Positions 1 to 9,073 of a stretch of DNA of 64,000 nt are shown here, piece by piece. Each line of letters starts with the position of its first letter. Within the stretch, counting starts at the first letter, position 1. Source of the DNA: Salinispora cortesiana (GTDB lineage: Bacteria > Actinomycetota > Actinomycetes > Mycobacteriales > Micromonosporaceae); contig NZ_AXVR01000007.1 of NCBI RefSeq assembly GCF_000484695.1, forward strand, positions 62,001 through 126,000, in the 5' to 3' direction. Made by a program: the position numbers and the translations under genes. Below the pieces are notes generated by a model, which saw nothing but the letters and a program-made list of their open reading frames with translations, searched no databases and was not told the origin of the DNA.

Positions 1-674
1 GGATGCCCAGCGTCGAGGACCTGACCCAGGCCGGAGTCGACATCCTCTCCCCGGACGGCAAGGAGTTCGTCTTCAACACCCCCGAGGCCGCGGCGGTCCT
101 CGACACCTACCGGGACGCGTTCGCCGAAGGGCTCCTGCCCCGTAACGTGCTGACCGACGCCTACCTCGGCAACATGGAGCTGTTCAAGAAGCAGCAGGTC
201 GCCTGGACCACCGGTGGCGGTAACTCGATCAACACCATCAGGGTCGACAACCCGTCGCTGGCCGAGAAGATCATCGCGTCACCGGCGATCGGCACCCCGC
301 CGCTGTACACCCAGGGGCTGTCGGTGGCCAAGGGCAGCGACAACCTGCCCGCGGCCATCGCCCTCGCCCGTTGGGTGACCAACGCGGAGAACCAGGCGGC
401 CTTCGCTGAGGTCGTGCCCGGCATCTTCCCGAGTACAGTTGCCTCCGCTGAGGATCCGCAGTTCAGCGAGAGCGACGGCACCAACGCCGGGGACGCGAAG
501 AAGATCGCCTTCACCTCGCTGGCTGAGGCGGAGCTGTTGAAGCCGGTCATCGTCGACCAGGCGATGACCGACTTCATCAATCAGCAGTTCTCCCTCGCGA
601 TCAGCGGGGAGATCACCTCGCAGCAGGCGCTGGACAAGGCAGTCGAGAAGTGCAACGAACTGCTCAACAACTGA
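1..674 (+). CDS. ABC transporter sugar-binding protein (3' part only)
   Basis: This is the C-terminal ~223 residues of an extracellular solute-binding protein; the 5' end lies before the window. The segment has the mixed alpha/beta composition of carbohydrate-binding family 1 proteins, with a hinge-like GGGNSINTI stretch, a late aromatic/glycine segment and a closing helix (ALDKAVEKCNELLNN). Two MalF/MalG-type permeases follow on the same strand, so it is the ligand-recognition part of that importer. The GH85 and GH38 genes downstream suggest an N-glycan oligosaccharide ligand; that is inference from context. A strong hairpin in the 171-bp gap before the permease gene may let this gene be expressed above the permeases. 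Confidence 0.85.
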   Translation, partial: MPSVEDLTQAGVDILSPDGKEFVFNTPEAAAVLDTYRDAFAEGLLPRNVLTDAYLGNMELFKKQQVAWTTGGGNSINTIRVDNPSLAEKIIASPAIGTPPLYTQGLSVAKGSDNLPAAIALARWVTNAENQAAFAEVVPGIFPSTVASAEDPQFSESDGTNAGDAKKIAFTSLAEAELLKPVIVDQAMTDFINQQFSLAISGEITSQQALDKAVEKCNELLNN

Positions 675-708
675 TCGGTCCGGCCGGGCCGGTCAGACGT
701 TGACCAGC

Positions 709-746
709 GGTGCTCGGCCGGACCGGAACCCGGCCGGCCGAGCACC
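709..746 (+). repeat. Intercistronic hairpin between binding-protein and permease genes
   Basis: Arms GGTGCTCGGCCGG (709-721) and its exact complement (734-746) give a 13-bp G+C-rich stem with a 12-nt loop. No T-run follows, so it is more likely an mRNA stabiliser or partial terminator than a full terminator. Such elements between malE-like and malF-like genes are known to raise binding protein over permease. Confidence 0.6.
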
Positions 747-845
747 GGCGCCGCCCCCTGCCACGGCGCCGCCCCCGCCGTCACCTGTCGTTGCGCGACT
801 TACCGCATCGCCACGCCACCCACCGGAAAAGCAAAGCGGGACGTA

Positions 846-1718
846 ATGAAAACTCAGCGTTGGTTCACCCCCTGGCTGTTGCTCGGGCCTGCCCTCGTCT
901 GGCTGCTGGTGTTCAACCTCTGGCCAGCGATCAACACCGTGGTCCTCGCGTTCACCAACGCCAAGCCACTCGGCGGTGGAAGCTTCACTGGAGTGGCCAA
1001 CTTCGAGCGCATGCTCAACGACGAGCAACTCGTCTACGCGCTGGTGAACAGCATCGTCTATATGTTGGTCTGTTTACCCCTGTTGCTCTTCCTGCCGCTG
1101 CTGCTCGCGGTGCTGTTGGAGAAGAAGCTGCCGGGCATCACGTTCTTTCGCACGGCCTTCTACACCCCGGTGATCGCCTCCGCGGTGGTCGTGGCGCTGA
1201 TCTGGACCTGGTTGCTGGAGGACCGCGGCCTGGTCAACGGGCTGGCCCAACAGCTCGGCTTCCTCACCGAACCGCTGCCCTTCCTCAGCGGGCGCTGGCT
1301 GCTGCTGTTCAGCGCGATCAGCCTCACCGTGTGGAAGGGGCTGGGTTACTACATGATCATCTACCTGTCGGCCTTGGGGAACGTCTCGCGTCAGCTGCAC
1401 GAGGCGGCTGCGGTTGACGGCGCCGGTCCGATCCGTCGGTTCTGGTCGGTCACCGTGCCCGGGGTGCGCACCACGATGTTGCTGGTCAGCGTCCTGGTCA
1501 CCGTCTCCGCGCTGCGGGTCTTCACCGAGTTGTTCGTCCTCACCAACGGCACCGGCGGGCCCGGCGGCCGGACCATGTCCCTGGTCATGCTCATCCAGAT
1601 GTACAGCCGGGGCTTCACCGGACACCTCGGCTACGCCTCGGCGCTCAGCCTGTTGTTGTTCGTGATCACTGTCGGCCCCATGCTTCTCCTCCTGCGCCTG
1701 AACCGGAAGGCGGCCTAG
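846..1718 (+). CDS. ABC sugar transporter permease, MalF type
   Basis: A 290-residue inner-membrane permease of a carbohydrate ABC importer. It starts ATG-KTQRWFTPW and shows about six hydrophobic segments (e.g. WLLLGPALVWLLVFNLWP near residue 10). The cytoplasmic EAA loop is clear (EAAAVDGAGPIRRFW, around residues 192-206), which docks to the ATPase. Length and loop match UgpA/MalF-type permeases. Its stop is two bases before the start of the MalG-type partner, so the two are one translational unit. No ATPase gene is in the locus; actinomycetes commonly use one shared MsiK-type ATPase for many such importers. Confidence 0.93.
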   Translation: MKTQRWFTPWLLLGPALVWLLVFNLWPAINTVVLAFTNAKPLGGGSFTGVANFERMLNDEQLVYALVNSIVYMLVCLPLLLFLPLLLAVLLEKKLPGITFFRTAFYTPVIASAVVVALIWTWLLEDRGLVNGLAQQLGFLTEPLPFLSGRWLLLFSAISLTVWKGLGYYMIIYLSALGNVSRQLHEAAAVDGAGPIRRFWSVTVPGVRTTMLLVSVLVTVSALRVFTELFVLTNGTGGPGGRTMSLVMLIQMYSRGFTGHLGYASALSLLLFVITVGPMLLLLRLNRKAA

Positions 1719-1720
1719 CC

Positions 1721-2635
1721 ATGACGCAGCTCACCACCCCTCCCGCCGGCGCTCCGGCGAAGACGCCGGCCCCCGCGCCGAAGCGACGGCGTCGGGGCTC
1801 GGGCTTCGGCACGATGCGGCGGCGCGAGAAGCTGCTCCGGTACGCGTTGCTGCTGCTGGCGCTGGTGGTGACCGTCGGGCCGTTCGTGTGGCAGCTGTCC
1901 ACCTCCCTGAAGGGCGCCGGCGAGAACATCTACACCTCGACGCCGCAGTTCATTCCCTCCGATCCGACGTTCGACAACTACCTGCGGGTGGCCGAGACGA
2001 TCCCCGTCCTGTCGTACGCCAAGAACTCGCTGATCGTGGCGGCGATGACGGTCATCGGTAACGCCGTGGGCGCCACCCTGGCCGGGTTCGCCCTCGCCAA
2101 GCTGCACTTCCGGGGTCGGACGCTGTTCCTCGCGCTGGTGCTCGGCACCCTGGTACTGCCCGGCGAGGTGACGATCATCTCGCAGTACGTGACGGTTCGC
2201 AGCCTCGGTCTGGCCGACACATTGATCGGTGTGGCGCTGCCCACCACCGTCGCCATGCTGAACGTGTTGTTGATGCGCGCGGCGTTCATGGCGATCCCCG
2301 ACGAGATGGACGAGGCGGCGGTGATCGACGGTGCGTCAGCCTGGCAACGGCTGATCCACGTCGGACTCCCCAACGTTCGGGGCATGCTCAGTGTCATCAC
2401 GATCTTCGCGTTCATCGGCGCCTGGGATGACTTCCTGTGGCCACTGATCGTGTTGACCGACCCGCAGAACTACACCCTCACCGTCGGCCTGCAGTACCTC
2501 AGCGGTGCCTTCACCGCGAACCCGCGGGTTATCGCGGCCGGCACGATGATCGCGTTTATTCCGATCGTCATTGTCTTCGCGACGCTGCAACGGTTCTTCT
2601 TCCGCGGCGTCGAGGAGGGGGCGATCAAGGGGTAA
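1721..2635 (+). CDS. ABC sugar transporter permease, MalG type
   Basis: The second permease of the importer, 304 residues. A Pro/Ala/Arg-rich cytoplasmic N-terminal tail of about 40 residues precedes the first membrane segment (LLRYALLLLALVVTVGPF). About six membrane segments follow, and the EAA loop EAAVIDGASAWQRLIHVGLP (about residues 197-216) is intact. The protein ends in the typical short C-terminus (VEEGAIKG). It begins two bases after the MalF-type stop. The GH85 gene starts 55 bp downstream with its own strong ribosome binding site, so the transport and enzyme genes are probably one operon. Confidence 0.93.
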   Translation: MTQLTTPPAGAPAKTPAPAPKRRRRGSGFGTMRRREKLLRYALLLLALVVTVGPFVWQLSTSLKGAGENIYTSTPQFIPSDPTFDNYLRVAETIPVLSYAKNSLIVAAMTVIGNAVGATLAGFALAKLHFRGRTLFLALVLGTLVLPGEVTIISQYVTVRSLGLADTLIGVALPTTVAMLNVLLMRAAFMAIPDEMDEAAVIDGASAWQRLIHVGLPNVRGMLSVITIFAFIGAWDDFLWPLIVLTDPQNYTLTVGLQYLSGAFTANPRVIAAGTMIAFIPIVIVFATLQRFFFRGVEEGAIKG

Positions 2636-2690
2636 TCCCCCCTCGCCCCACCACCCCCCCACCCCCTACCCCCACTGGAGGTGATCCTGG

Positions 2691-4697
2691 ATGCGACGCC
2701 TGCTTCTGTCCCTGCTGGTTGGTGCCACAGTCGTGGCTGGCAGCACCCTCAACGCGGCCCCCACCGCGGCAGCCAACACCAACGAGCAGGACGGCAGTCA
2801 GCCGTACGCCTCGTACTGGTTCCCGAACGAGATCCTCGACTGGGACCCGGCGACCGACCCCGACGCCCGCTTCAACCGAGCGACTGTTCCGCTCCAGAAG
2901 CGGGTCTCCGACCCCGCGCTGAAGGCCAACCCGAACGCGCGGGCCGGCGAGGGCGAGGTGGCGTCGCTGGTGTCGTTCGCCCCGACGTCGGACAACCCGT
3001 CCCAGGGCTCGCTCGACGAGGACTACTACGCGTTCGGTCACTGGCAGTACATCGACACCCTGGTCTTCTGGGGCGGATCGTCCGTCGAGGGCCTGATCCT
3101 CGCGCCGAACCCCACGGTGATCGACGCCGCGCACCGCAACGGCGTCAAGGTGTACGGCACCGTCTTCTTCCCGCCGGTCGCCTACGGCGGGAAGATCGAC
3201 TGGGTGCATGACTTCGTCGCCAAGTCGGGCTCGACCTATCCGGTCGTGGACAAGCTCGCCGAGGTGGCCGATTACTACGGCTTCGAGGGCTGGTTCATCA
3301 ACCAGGAGACGACGGGTGGCGACGCCGCCCTCGCCACCGAGATGCGCAACGCCATGACCTACGGCCGTAAGCAGGGCCTGGAGTTCATGTGGTACGACGC
3401 GATGACCGAATCCGGCCCCATCTCCTGGCAGAACGCGCTCACCGACGCCAACGACGCGTTCCTGGGTAGTGGCCGGAAGCCGGTCGCCGACTCGATGTTC
3501 CTCAACTTCTGGTGGTCTAACAGCGAGCTGCTCGCGGAGTCGCGGGACCATGCGCAGTCGCTGCGGCGCAGCGAGTACGACCTGCACGCCGGGATCGACA
3601 CCGAGGCCAACGGCTACGACACCAACGTCGACTGGGACGCCCTGTTCCCGGCCGACGAGTCGCACGTCACCTCCCTGGGTATCTACCGCCCGGAGTGGAC
3701 CTGGAAGTCGTCGAGTGGGCCCGCTGACTTCCGGGAGCGTGATTCTCGCTACTGGGTCGGTGCGAACGGCGACCCCTCGAACACCGCGACCTCCTCGCCC
3801 TGGAAGGGGCTCGCCAACTACGTCGCCGAGTCCACTCCGGTGACCCAGAAGCCCTTCGTGACCAGCTTCAACACCGGAAACGGTGATGCTTACCACGCCC
3901 TGGGTGAGCGGGTGCACACCGGTGGCTGGAACAACCTGTCGCTGCAGGACGTGCCGCCGACGTACCAGTGGGTCGTCTCCTCGACTGGCACGAAGCTGAC
4001 GCCGTCGCTGGACTTCACCGACGCCTACGAGGGCGGCTCGACGCTGCGCCTCAACGGCACGCTGGACGCCACGAACACCGTGCGCCTCTACCAGACCCAG
4101 CTGAAGGTCGGCACGGACACCAAGCTGTCGGCGGTCGTCAAGACCCCGCAGGCCGGTGCGACCCACCTGAGCGCGGCGGTGGCGTTCACCGACGCCCCGG
4201 ACACCTTCATCCCCCTCGACCTGGGCTCAACCTCCGGCATCGGCTGGGAGCGTCGTGTCCTGGACCTCTCCGAGTACGCCGGCAAGACGATCGCCCAGAT
4301 CGGTTTGCAGGCGTCGGCCGCCGAGGCGGTCCCGTCCTACGACATCAAGGTCGGCCAGCTCGCCGTCTACGACGGCAAGGTGGACCCGGTCGCCCCGCCG
4401 ACCGATCTGACCGTCCTGGGCAGCACCGACGTCTCGGCGAGCCAGCAGACGCTGCGGCTGGCCTGGACCCCCTCGGCCGAGGGGACGGTGCACCACTACG
4501 AGGTGTACCGTCGCAACCCGGATGGCAGCCGCACCCTCCTGGGTGCCACGCCGAATGACGCGTACTTCGTGCCGCAGCTCGACCGGGTCGGCGCCGAGAC
4601 CAGCGTGACCATCGAGGTCGAGGCGGTCTCGACCGAGTACGGCCGCTCCACTGCGGCGACCACCACCGTCACCTGGTCCGGCACCGCGCCGAGATGA
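2691..4697 (+). CDS. Secreted endo-beta-N-acetylglucosaminidase, GH85
   Basis: This 668-residue enzyme is predicted to cut the GlcNAc-GlcNAc bond in the chitobiose core of N-glycans, releasing the oligosaccharide outside the cell. Residues 1-28 form a Sec signal peptide (RRLLLSLLVGATVVAGS, then AAPTAAA). The GH85 catalytic domain follows: an N-terminal SYWFPNEILDWDP block, HWQYIDTLVFWGG and the catalytic GFEGWFINQE, where N204 and E206 match the Asn/Glu pair of Endo-A/Endo-M. A beta-sandwich region and a C-terminal fibronectin type III-like domain (about 573-665) complete it. The start has a GGAGGTG site 8 bases upstream. It sits between the sugar importer and a GH38 mannosidase, which strongly supports N-glycan foraging. 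Confidence 0.93.
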   Translation: MRRLLLSLLVGATVVAGSTLNAAPTAAANTNEQDGSQPYASYWFPNEILDWDPATDPDARFNRATVPLQKRVSDPALKANPNARAGEGEVASLVSFAPTSDNPSQGSLDEDYYAFGHWQYIDTLVFWGGSSVEGLILAPNPTVIDAAHRNGVKVYGTVFFPPVAYGGKIDWVHDFVAKSGSTYPVVDKLAEVADYYGFEGWFINQETTGGDAALATEMRNAMTYGRKQGLEFMWYDAMTESGPISWQNALTDANDAFLGSGRKPVADSMFLNFWWSNSELLAESRDHAQSLRRSEYDLHAGIDTEANGYDTNVDWDALFPADESHVTSLGIYRPEWTWKSSSGPADFRERDSRYWVGANGDPSNTATSSPWKGLANYVAESTPVTQKPFVTSFNTGNGDAYHALGERVHTGGWNNLSLQDVPPTYQWVVSSTGTKLTPSLDFTDAYEGGSTLRLNGTLDATNTVRLYQTQLKVGTDTKLSAVVKTPQAGATHLSAAVAFTDAPDTFIPLDLGSTSGIGWERRVLDLSEYAGKTIAQIGLQASAAEAVPSYDIKVGQLAVYDGKVDPVAPPTDLTVLGSTDVSASQQTLRLAWTPSAEGTVHHYEVYRRNPDGSRTLLGATPNDAYFVPQLDRVGAETSVTIEVEAVSTEYGRSTAATTTVTWSGTAPR

Positions 4698-4876
4698 CGA
4701 CACATCCAGTGAGCGTCAACACCCGGTACGTGCGGCTGGTTGTCACCCCCCTGACCCAGAACGACGACCTCGTCGCCTGCGCCCACGAGTCTGTGGCCAG
4801 CGGCGAATAGCCTCCCCAACTGCCACCGGCGCGACATGTTTGCGCTGGTGGGCGTACCAAGAGAAAGGATGACCCC

Positions 4877-7800
4877 GTGTCGGTCATGATTACCGCCGTC
4901 GAGTCCACCGACCTGTTCGTCGGTACCGAAGACAATCCGCGTCAGGTGCTCCGTGTGACACTTGACGGACCCTCCGGCCCGGTCACCGTCACCGGGCCCG
5001 GTGTCTCCGGTAACGCGACCGGCACGGGCGTCGTCGAGGTCCCCCTGGACATCGACGACCGAACCCCCGGCACGAAGCTGCCGGTAACCGTCACGGCCGG
5101 CGACGCGACCGCGGAAGCAACGGTCGTGGTCGCCGAGCCGGGCTGGACGATGTTCCTCGTCTCACACTTCCACTACGACCCGGTGTGGTGGAACACCCAG
5201 GCCGCGTACACCTCGCCGTGGGAGCTGCTCTCCGGCGACGCCACCACCCGTCCGCTCTGGGAGCGCAACGGCTTCGCGCTGGTGGACGCGCACATGGACC
5301 TCGCCCTGCGCGACCCGGTGTACACCTTCGTCCTCGCCGAGATCGACTACCTGAAGCCGTACTTCGATCTGCATCCCGAGCGTCGGGCAGACCTGCGTCT
5401 GCTGATCGAGCGCGGTCAGGTCGAGCTGATCGGTGGCACCTACAACGAGCCCAACACCAACCTCACCGGCGCCGAGACCACCATCCGTAACATCATTTAC
5501 GGCGTCGGCTACCAGCGGGACATCCTCGGTGGTGACCCGCAGACGGCCTGGCAGCTGGATGTGTTCGGGCACGACCCGCAGTTCCCGGGCTACCTCGCCG
5601 ACGCCGGCCTGACCGGTTCCGCCTGGGCCCGCGGCCCGTTCCACCAGTGGGGGCCGATCCAGAAGAACTTCCGCGAGGCCAAGAACGACGCGACGGTGAT
5701 GCAGTTCCCGAGCGAGTTCGAGTGGATCTCACCGTCGGGGCTCGGTGTCCTCACCCACTTCATGCCGCACCACTATTCGGCCGGCTGGTGGATGGACTCC
5801 TCGCCGGATCTGGCCAGCGCCGAGAAGGCCGTCTACGAGCTGTACCAGCGCCTCAAGCCGGTCGGTGCGACGAAGAACCTGCTGCTGCCGGTGGGCACCG
5901 ACTACACCCCGCCGAACAAGTGGGTCACCGAGATCCACCGTTCGTGGGCCGAGAAGTACGTCTGGCCCCGCTTCGTCTGCGGTAACCCGCGGGACTTCCT
6001 CGCCGCCGTCCGCGCCGAGCTGGCCGCGACCGGACGCCGCCCCAGCCCACAGACGCGGGACATGAACCCGATCTACACGGGCAAGGACGTCTCCTATATC
6101 GACACCAAGCAGGCGCAGCGGGCCGGCGAGGTCGCCGCCGTGGACGCGGAGAAGCTGGCGACGCTGGCCGCGCTGGAAGGGCTCGGCCGCTACCCCGACG
6201 CCGCGCTCGACAAGGTCTGGCGGCAGCTCGCCTACGGCGCCCACCACGACGCCATCACCGGATCGGAGTCCGACCAGGTCTACATCGACCTGCTCTCCGG
6301 CTGGCGGGAGGCGTACGACCTGGCGGCCGCCGTCCGGGACCGGTCGTTGGACGTGCTCGTCGGGACGGTCGACACCACCGGTGACGGGACCCCGATCGTC
6401 GTCGCGAACACGCTCTCCTTCGTCCGCTCCGACCTGGTGTCGGTACGGCTTCCCGAGGGCCACGACGGTGGCCGGGTGATCGACGACACCGGTGCCGAGG
6501 TGCCGGCCGTCGTCGACCGCGGAACGCTGCGGTTCCACGCCGCCGACGTCCCCGCCCTGGGGTGGCGGACCTGGCGGCTGCTGCCGGGCGTCTCCAGCGC
6601 CGAGCCGGCCTGGACGCCCGCCGACGGTGCCGCGATCGAGAACGCCTACTACCGGGTCACCGCCGACGCCGAGCGCGGTGGTGGACTTGACAGCGTCTAC
6701 GACAAGATCTCGAAGCGGGAGCTGATCCGCGCCGACCACCTCGGTAACGAGCTGCGGATCTACGAGGAGTACCCGGCCCACCCCGACTTCGGCGAGGGCC
6801 CGTGGCACCTGATCCCGAAGGGCCCGGTCGTGGGGAGCGCGGCGGCGGGGGCGACGGTCCGCGTCGAGACCAGCCCGATCGGTTCCCGCCTGGTGGTCTC
6901 CGGCGTCGTGGACGAGATCGGCTACGAGCAGACGATCACGCTGTGGCACGGTGTGCGCCGCGTGGACTGCCGTACCCGCATCGTCGACTTCGCCGGCGCT
7001 GACCGGCTGGTCCGGGTGCGGTTCCCGGTCGACCTGCCCGGCGCCCTGCCGGTCTCCGAGGTCGCCGCCGCCGTGGTCGGCCGTGGGTTCGCGCTGCCGG
7101 ACGTGGATGCCGCGGAGGCACCCTGGACGCTGGACAACCCGGCCAACACCTGGTTCGGGCTCGGCTCCACGGCGCGGGTCTCGCTCTCCGACGCCGCCGG
7201 TTCCCCGCTGGGTGACCGGGCCCTCGGTGTCGCCGAGGTGGTCACGCCCACGCTCGACGAGGCGGCCGACGCCCGCGACCTGGTCGTCGCACTGGCTGCG
7301 GTCGGTGTCACCGTGACCACCGCCAGCGCCGACTGGGCGCGGTACGGCTGGCTCGATGTCGACTCGAACCTGCCCGACTTCCGCATCGTCATCGGGGGGT
7401 CGCAGACCAACGACGCCGCCCGGGAGCTGTTGGAGCGGGCGGGCCCGGAGTATGTCGAGGCGCTGGAGCAGCACGGCCGGGTCTGGATTCCCGCGGAGAA
7501 GCCGCTGCACGAGGTGTGGCAGCCCAACGCCGACCTACGGGACCTGCGGGCGCTGCCGGCGCTCGTGGTCACCGACGTCGCCGCGCTCACCGAGGATGTC
7601 GCCGACGCCCAGATCCAGGCGTGCTGCCCGGGCTCGGTGCCGGCCTCGGAGCTGCTGGTTGACCACACCGTCGCGATGCTCACCTACGGGCTGCCCGGTT
7701 TCGCCATCGACCCGACCGGCGCGCTGCACCTGTCGCTGATGCGCTCGTGCACCGGCTGGCCGTCCGGGGTGTGGATCGACCCGCCGAAGCGGACCCTGCC

Positions 7801-9073
7801 CGACGGTGCGTCGTTCCAGCTGCAGCACTGGACCCACGAGTTCAACTACGCGTTGACCAGTGGTGACGGTGACTGGCGGGCGCTCACGCTGCCCGCGCAG
7901 GGCCAGGAGTACAACCACCCGCTGTACGGCCGAGTCGCCGAGAACCACTCGGGGACGAAGCCGGCGACGCACTCGTACCTGGGGGTCGAGCCCGCCCGGG
8001 AGGTGCTGATCGGGACGCTCAAGCCGACCGGTAACCCGATCGCGCACGGCGCCGCCGCGTCCTCGGACCCGGCGGACGCGGTCAGTCTGCGGCTGCTCGA
8101 GTCCACCGGGCTCGGCCGCTCCGCGACCCTGACCGGTGCGCTGGCCCTGTCCGACAAGCACCAGGCCGACCTGCTGGAGCGTCGTGGTGCGGCGCTCGCC
8201 GACTTGATCGAGTTGGCGGGTTCGCAGGTCACCACCGTCGTCGGCGTACCGGCAGCGGCCCCGCGCAGCGAGGAACCGCTCGGGCCCGAGGTCGAGATCG
8301 CCCAGCCGGTGCACTCCCGGTACTGGCTGCACAACCGGGGCCCGGCGCCGATGGGCTACCTGCCGGTTTCCGTGGGTGTCTCCCCGGGGCTGCTGCGGAC
8401 CGTCGGCGAGCCGGTCGAGGTCTCCGTGGTGCTCGCCTCGCACCTGCGGGACGCGGCCGTCGAGGGGACCGTCAGTATCCTCGCCCCGCAGGGGTGGACG
8501 GCCTCGTTGGGCAGCCGCCCGTACCGGCTTGACCCCGACGGTCAGCTTCGCTTCGACGTCACCGTGACGCCGCCGGAGGGGGTGGAGTCCGGGCTGTACT
8601 TCATCACGGCGCGGACCGAGCACCTTGGGCAGACCATCGAGGATGTCACCACGGTCGCGGTCGGCGAGCTTCCCGCGTTGCTGCCGGTGCCCGGGGACAT
8701 TCCGGAGGACTGGGACGCGGCGCAGGGCACGAAGGCCGAGACGGGACGCGACACCGGGCTCACGGTGGACGTCACCACCACCTCGGTCACCGTTGCCCCC
8801 GGTGGGCGGGCGACTGTCGGCGTGGCTCTGCACAACCGCACTCGGGGAGAGATCCGGGCTGAGCTCCAGCTCGTCTCGCCCTGGGGCACCTGGGACGCCA
8901 TCGCCGAGCCGATCCGCGGCGTCGCGTTGGCCGCGGGCGAGTCCGACACGATCACGTTCGACGTCGTTCCCCCGCGGGACGCCGATCCGGGCCGCTTCTG
9001 GGCGCTGGTGAAGGTGATGTGGTTCGGCCGTTGCCAGTACGCCCCGACGGTTGAACTGGTGCTGGAGCCATGA
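4877..9073 (+). CDS. Cytoplasmic alpha-mannosidase, GH38, with extra C-terminal domains
   Basis: A 1398-residue glycoside hydrolase family 38 enzyme expected to remove alpha-mannose from imported N-glycan fragments. No signal peptide is seen, so it should act in the cytoplasm. After a ~90-residue N-terminal beta domain come the family motifs: SHFHYDPVWW (H99, D101, metal ligands), QLDVFGHDPQ with the likely nucleophile D228, and AHHDAITGSE near 455. The long beta-rich part beyond ~1100 has two NEW3-like beta-sandwich segments, making it several hundred residues longer than most bacterial GH38 proteins. The GTG start (4877) has AAAGGA 7-8 bases upstream. Its stop overlaps the next start (ATGA). 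Confidence 0.93.
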   Translation: MSVMITAVESTDLFVGTEDNPRQVLRVTLDGPSGPVTVTGPGVSGNATGTGVVEVPLDIDDRTPGTKLPVTVTAGDATAEATVVVAEPGWTMFLVSHFHYDPVWWNTQAAYTSPWELLSGDATTRPLWERNGFALVDAHMDLALRDPVYTFVLAEIDYLKPYFDLHPERRADLRLLIERGQVELIGGTYNEPNTNLTGAETTIRNIIYGVGYQRDILGGDPQTAWQLDVFGHDPQFPGYLADAGLTGSAWARGPFHQWGPIQKNFREAKNDATVMQFPSEFEWISPSGLGVLTHFMPHHYSAGWWMDSSPDLASAEKAVYELYQRLKPVGATKNLLLPVGTDYTPPNKWVTEIHRSWAEKYVWPRFVCGNPRDFLAAVRAELAATGRRPSPQTRDMNPIYTGKDVSYIDTKQAQRAGEVAAVDAEKLATLAALEGLGRYPDAALDKVWRQLAYGAHHDAITGSESDQVYIDLLSGWREAYDLAAAVRDRSLDVLVGTVDTTGDGTPIVVANTLSFVRSDLVSVRLPEGHDGGRVIDDTGAEVPAVVDRGTLRFHAADVPALGWRTWRLLPGVSSAEPAWTPADGAAIENAYYRVTADAERGGGLDSVYDKISKRELIRADHLGNELRIYEEYPAHPDFGEGPWHLIPKGPVVGSAAAGATVRVETSPIGSRLVVSGVVDEIGYEQTITLWHGVRRVDCRTRIVDFAGADRLVRVRFPVDLPGALPVSEVAAAVVGRGFALPDVDAAEAPWTLDNPANTWFGLGSTARVSLSDAAGSPLGDRALGVAEVVTPTLDEAADARDLVVALAAVGVTVTTASADWARYGWLDVDSNLPDFRIVIGGSQTNDAARELLERAGPEYVEALEQHGRVWIPAEKPLHEVWQPNADLRDLRALPALVVTDVAALTEDVADAQIQACCPGSVPASELLVDHTVAMLTYGLPGFAIDPTGALHLSLMRSCTGWPSGVWIDPPKRTLPDGASFQLQHWTHEFNYALTSGDGDWRALTLPAQGQEYNHPLYGRVAENHSGTKPATHSYLGVEPAREVLIGTLKPTGNPIAHGAAASSDPADAVSLRLLESTGLGRSATLTGALALSDKHQADLLERRGAALADLIELAGSQVTTVVGVPAAAPRSEEPLGPEVEIAQPVHSRYWLHNRGPAPMGYLPVSVGVSPGLLRTVGEPVEVSVVLASHLRDAAVEGTVSILAPQGWTASLGSRPYRLDPDGQLRFDVTVTPPEGVESGLYFITARTEHLGQTIEDVTTVAVGELPALLPVPGDIPEDWDAAQGTKAETGRDTGLTVDVTTTSVTVAPGGRATVGVALHNRTRGEIRAELQLVSPWGTWDAIAEPIRGVALAAGESDTITFDVVPPRDADPGRFWALVKVMWFGRCQYAPTVELVLEP

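Noticed and set aside
2625..4166. A long minus-strand reading frame over the GH85 gene, and similar ones over GH38, ROK, gatB/AceE-like and ilvD genes
   Set aside because: These are antisense shadows caused by high G+C at third positions; their translations are Arg/Gly/Val-rich without motifs, while the opposite strand has clear enzymes.
4698..4876. A separate small gene between GH85 and GH38
   Set aside because: No frame with start, ribosome binding site and sensible composition fits in the 179 bp; it is probably just spacer or a promoter.
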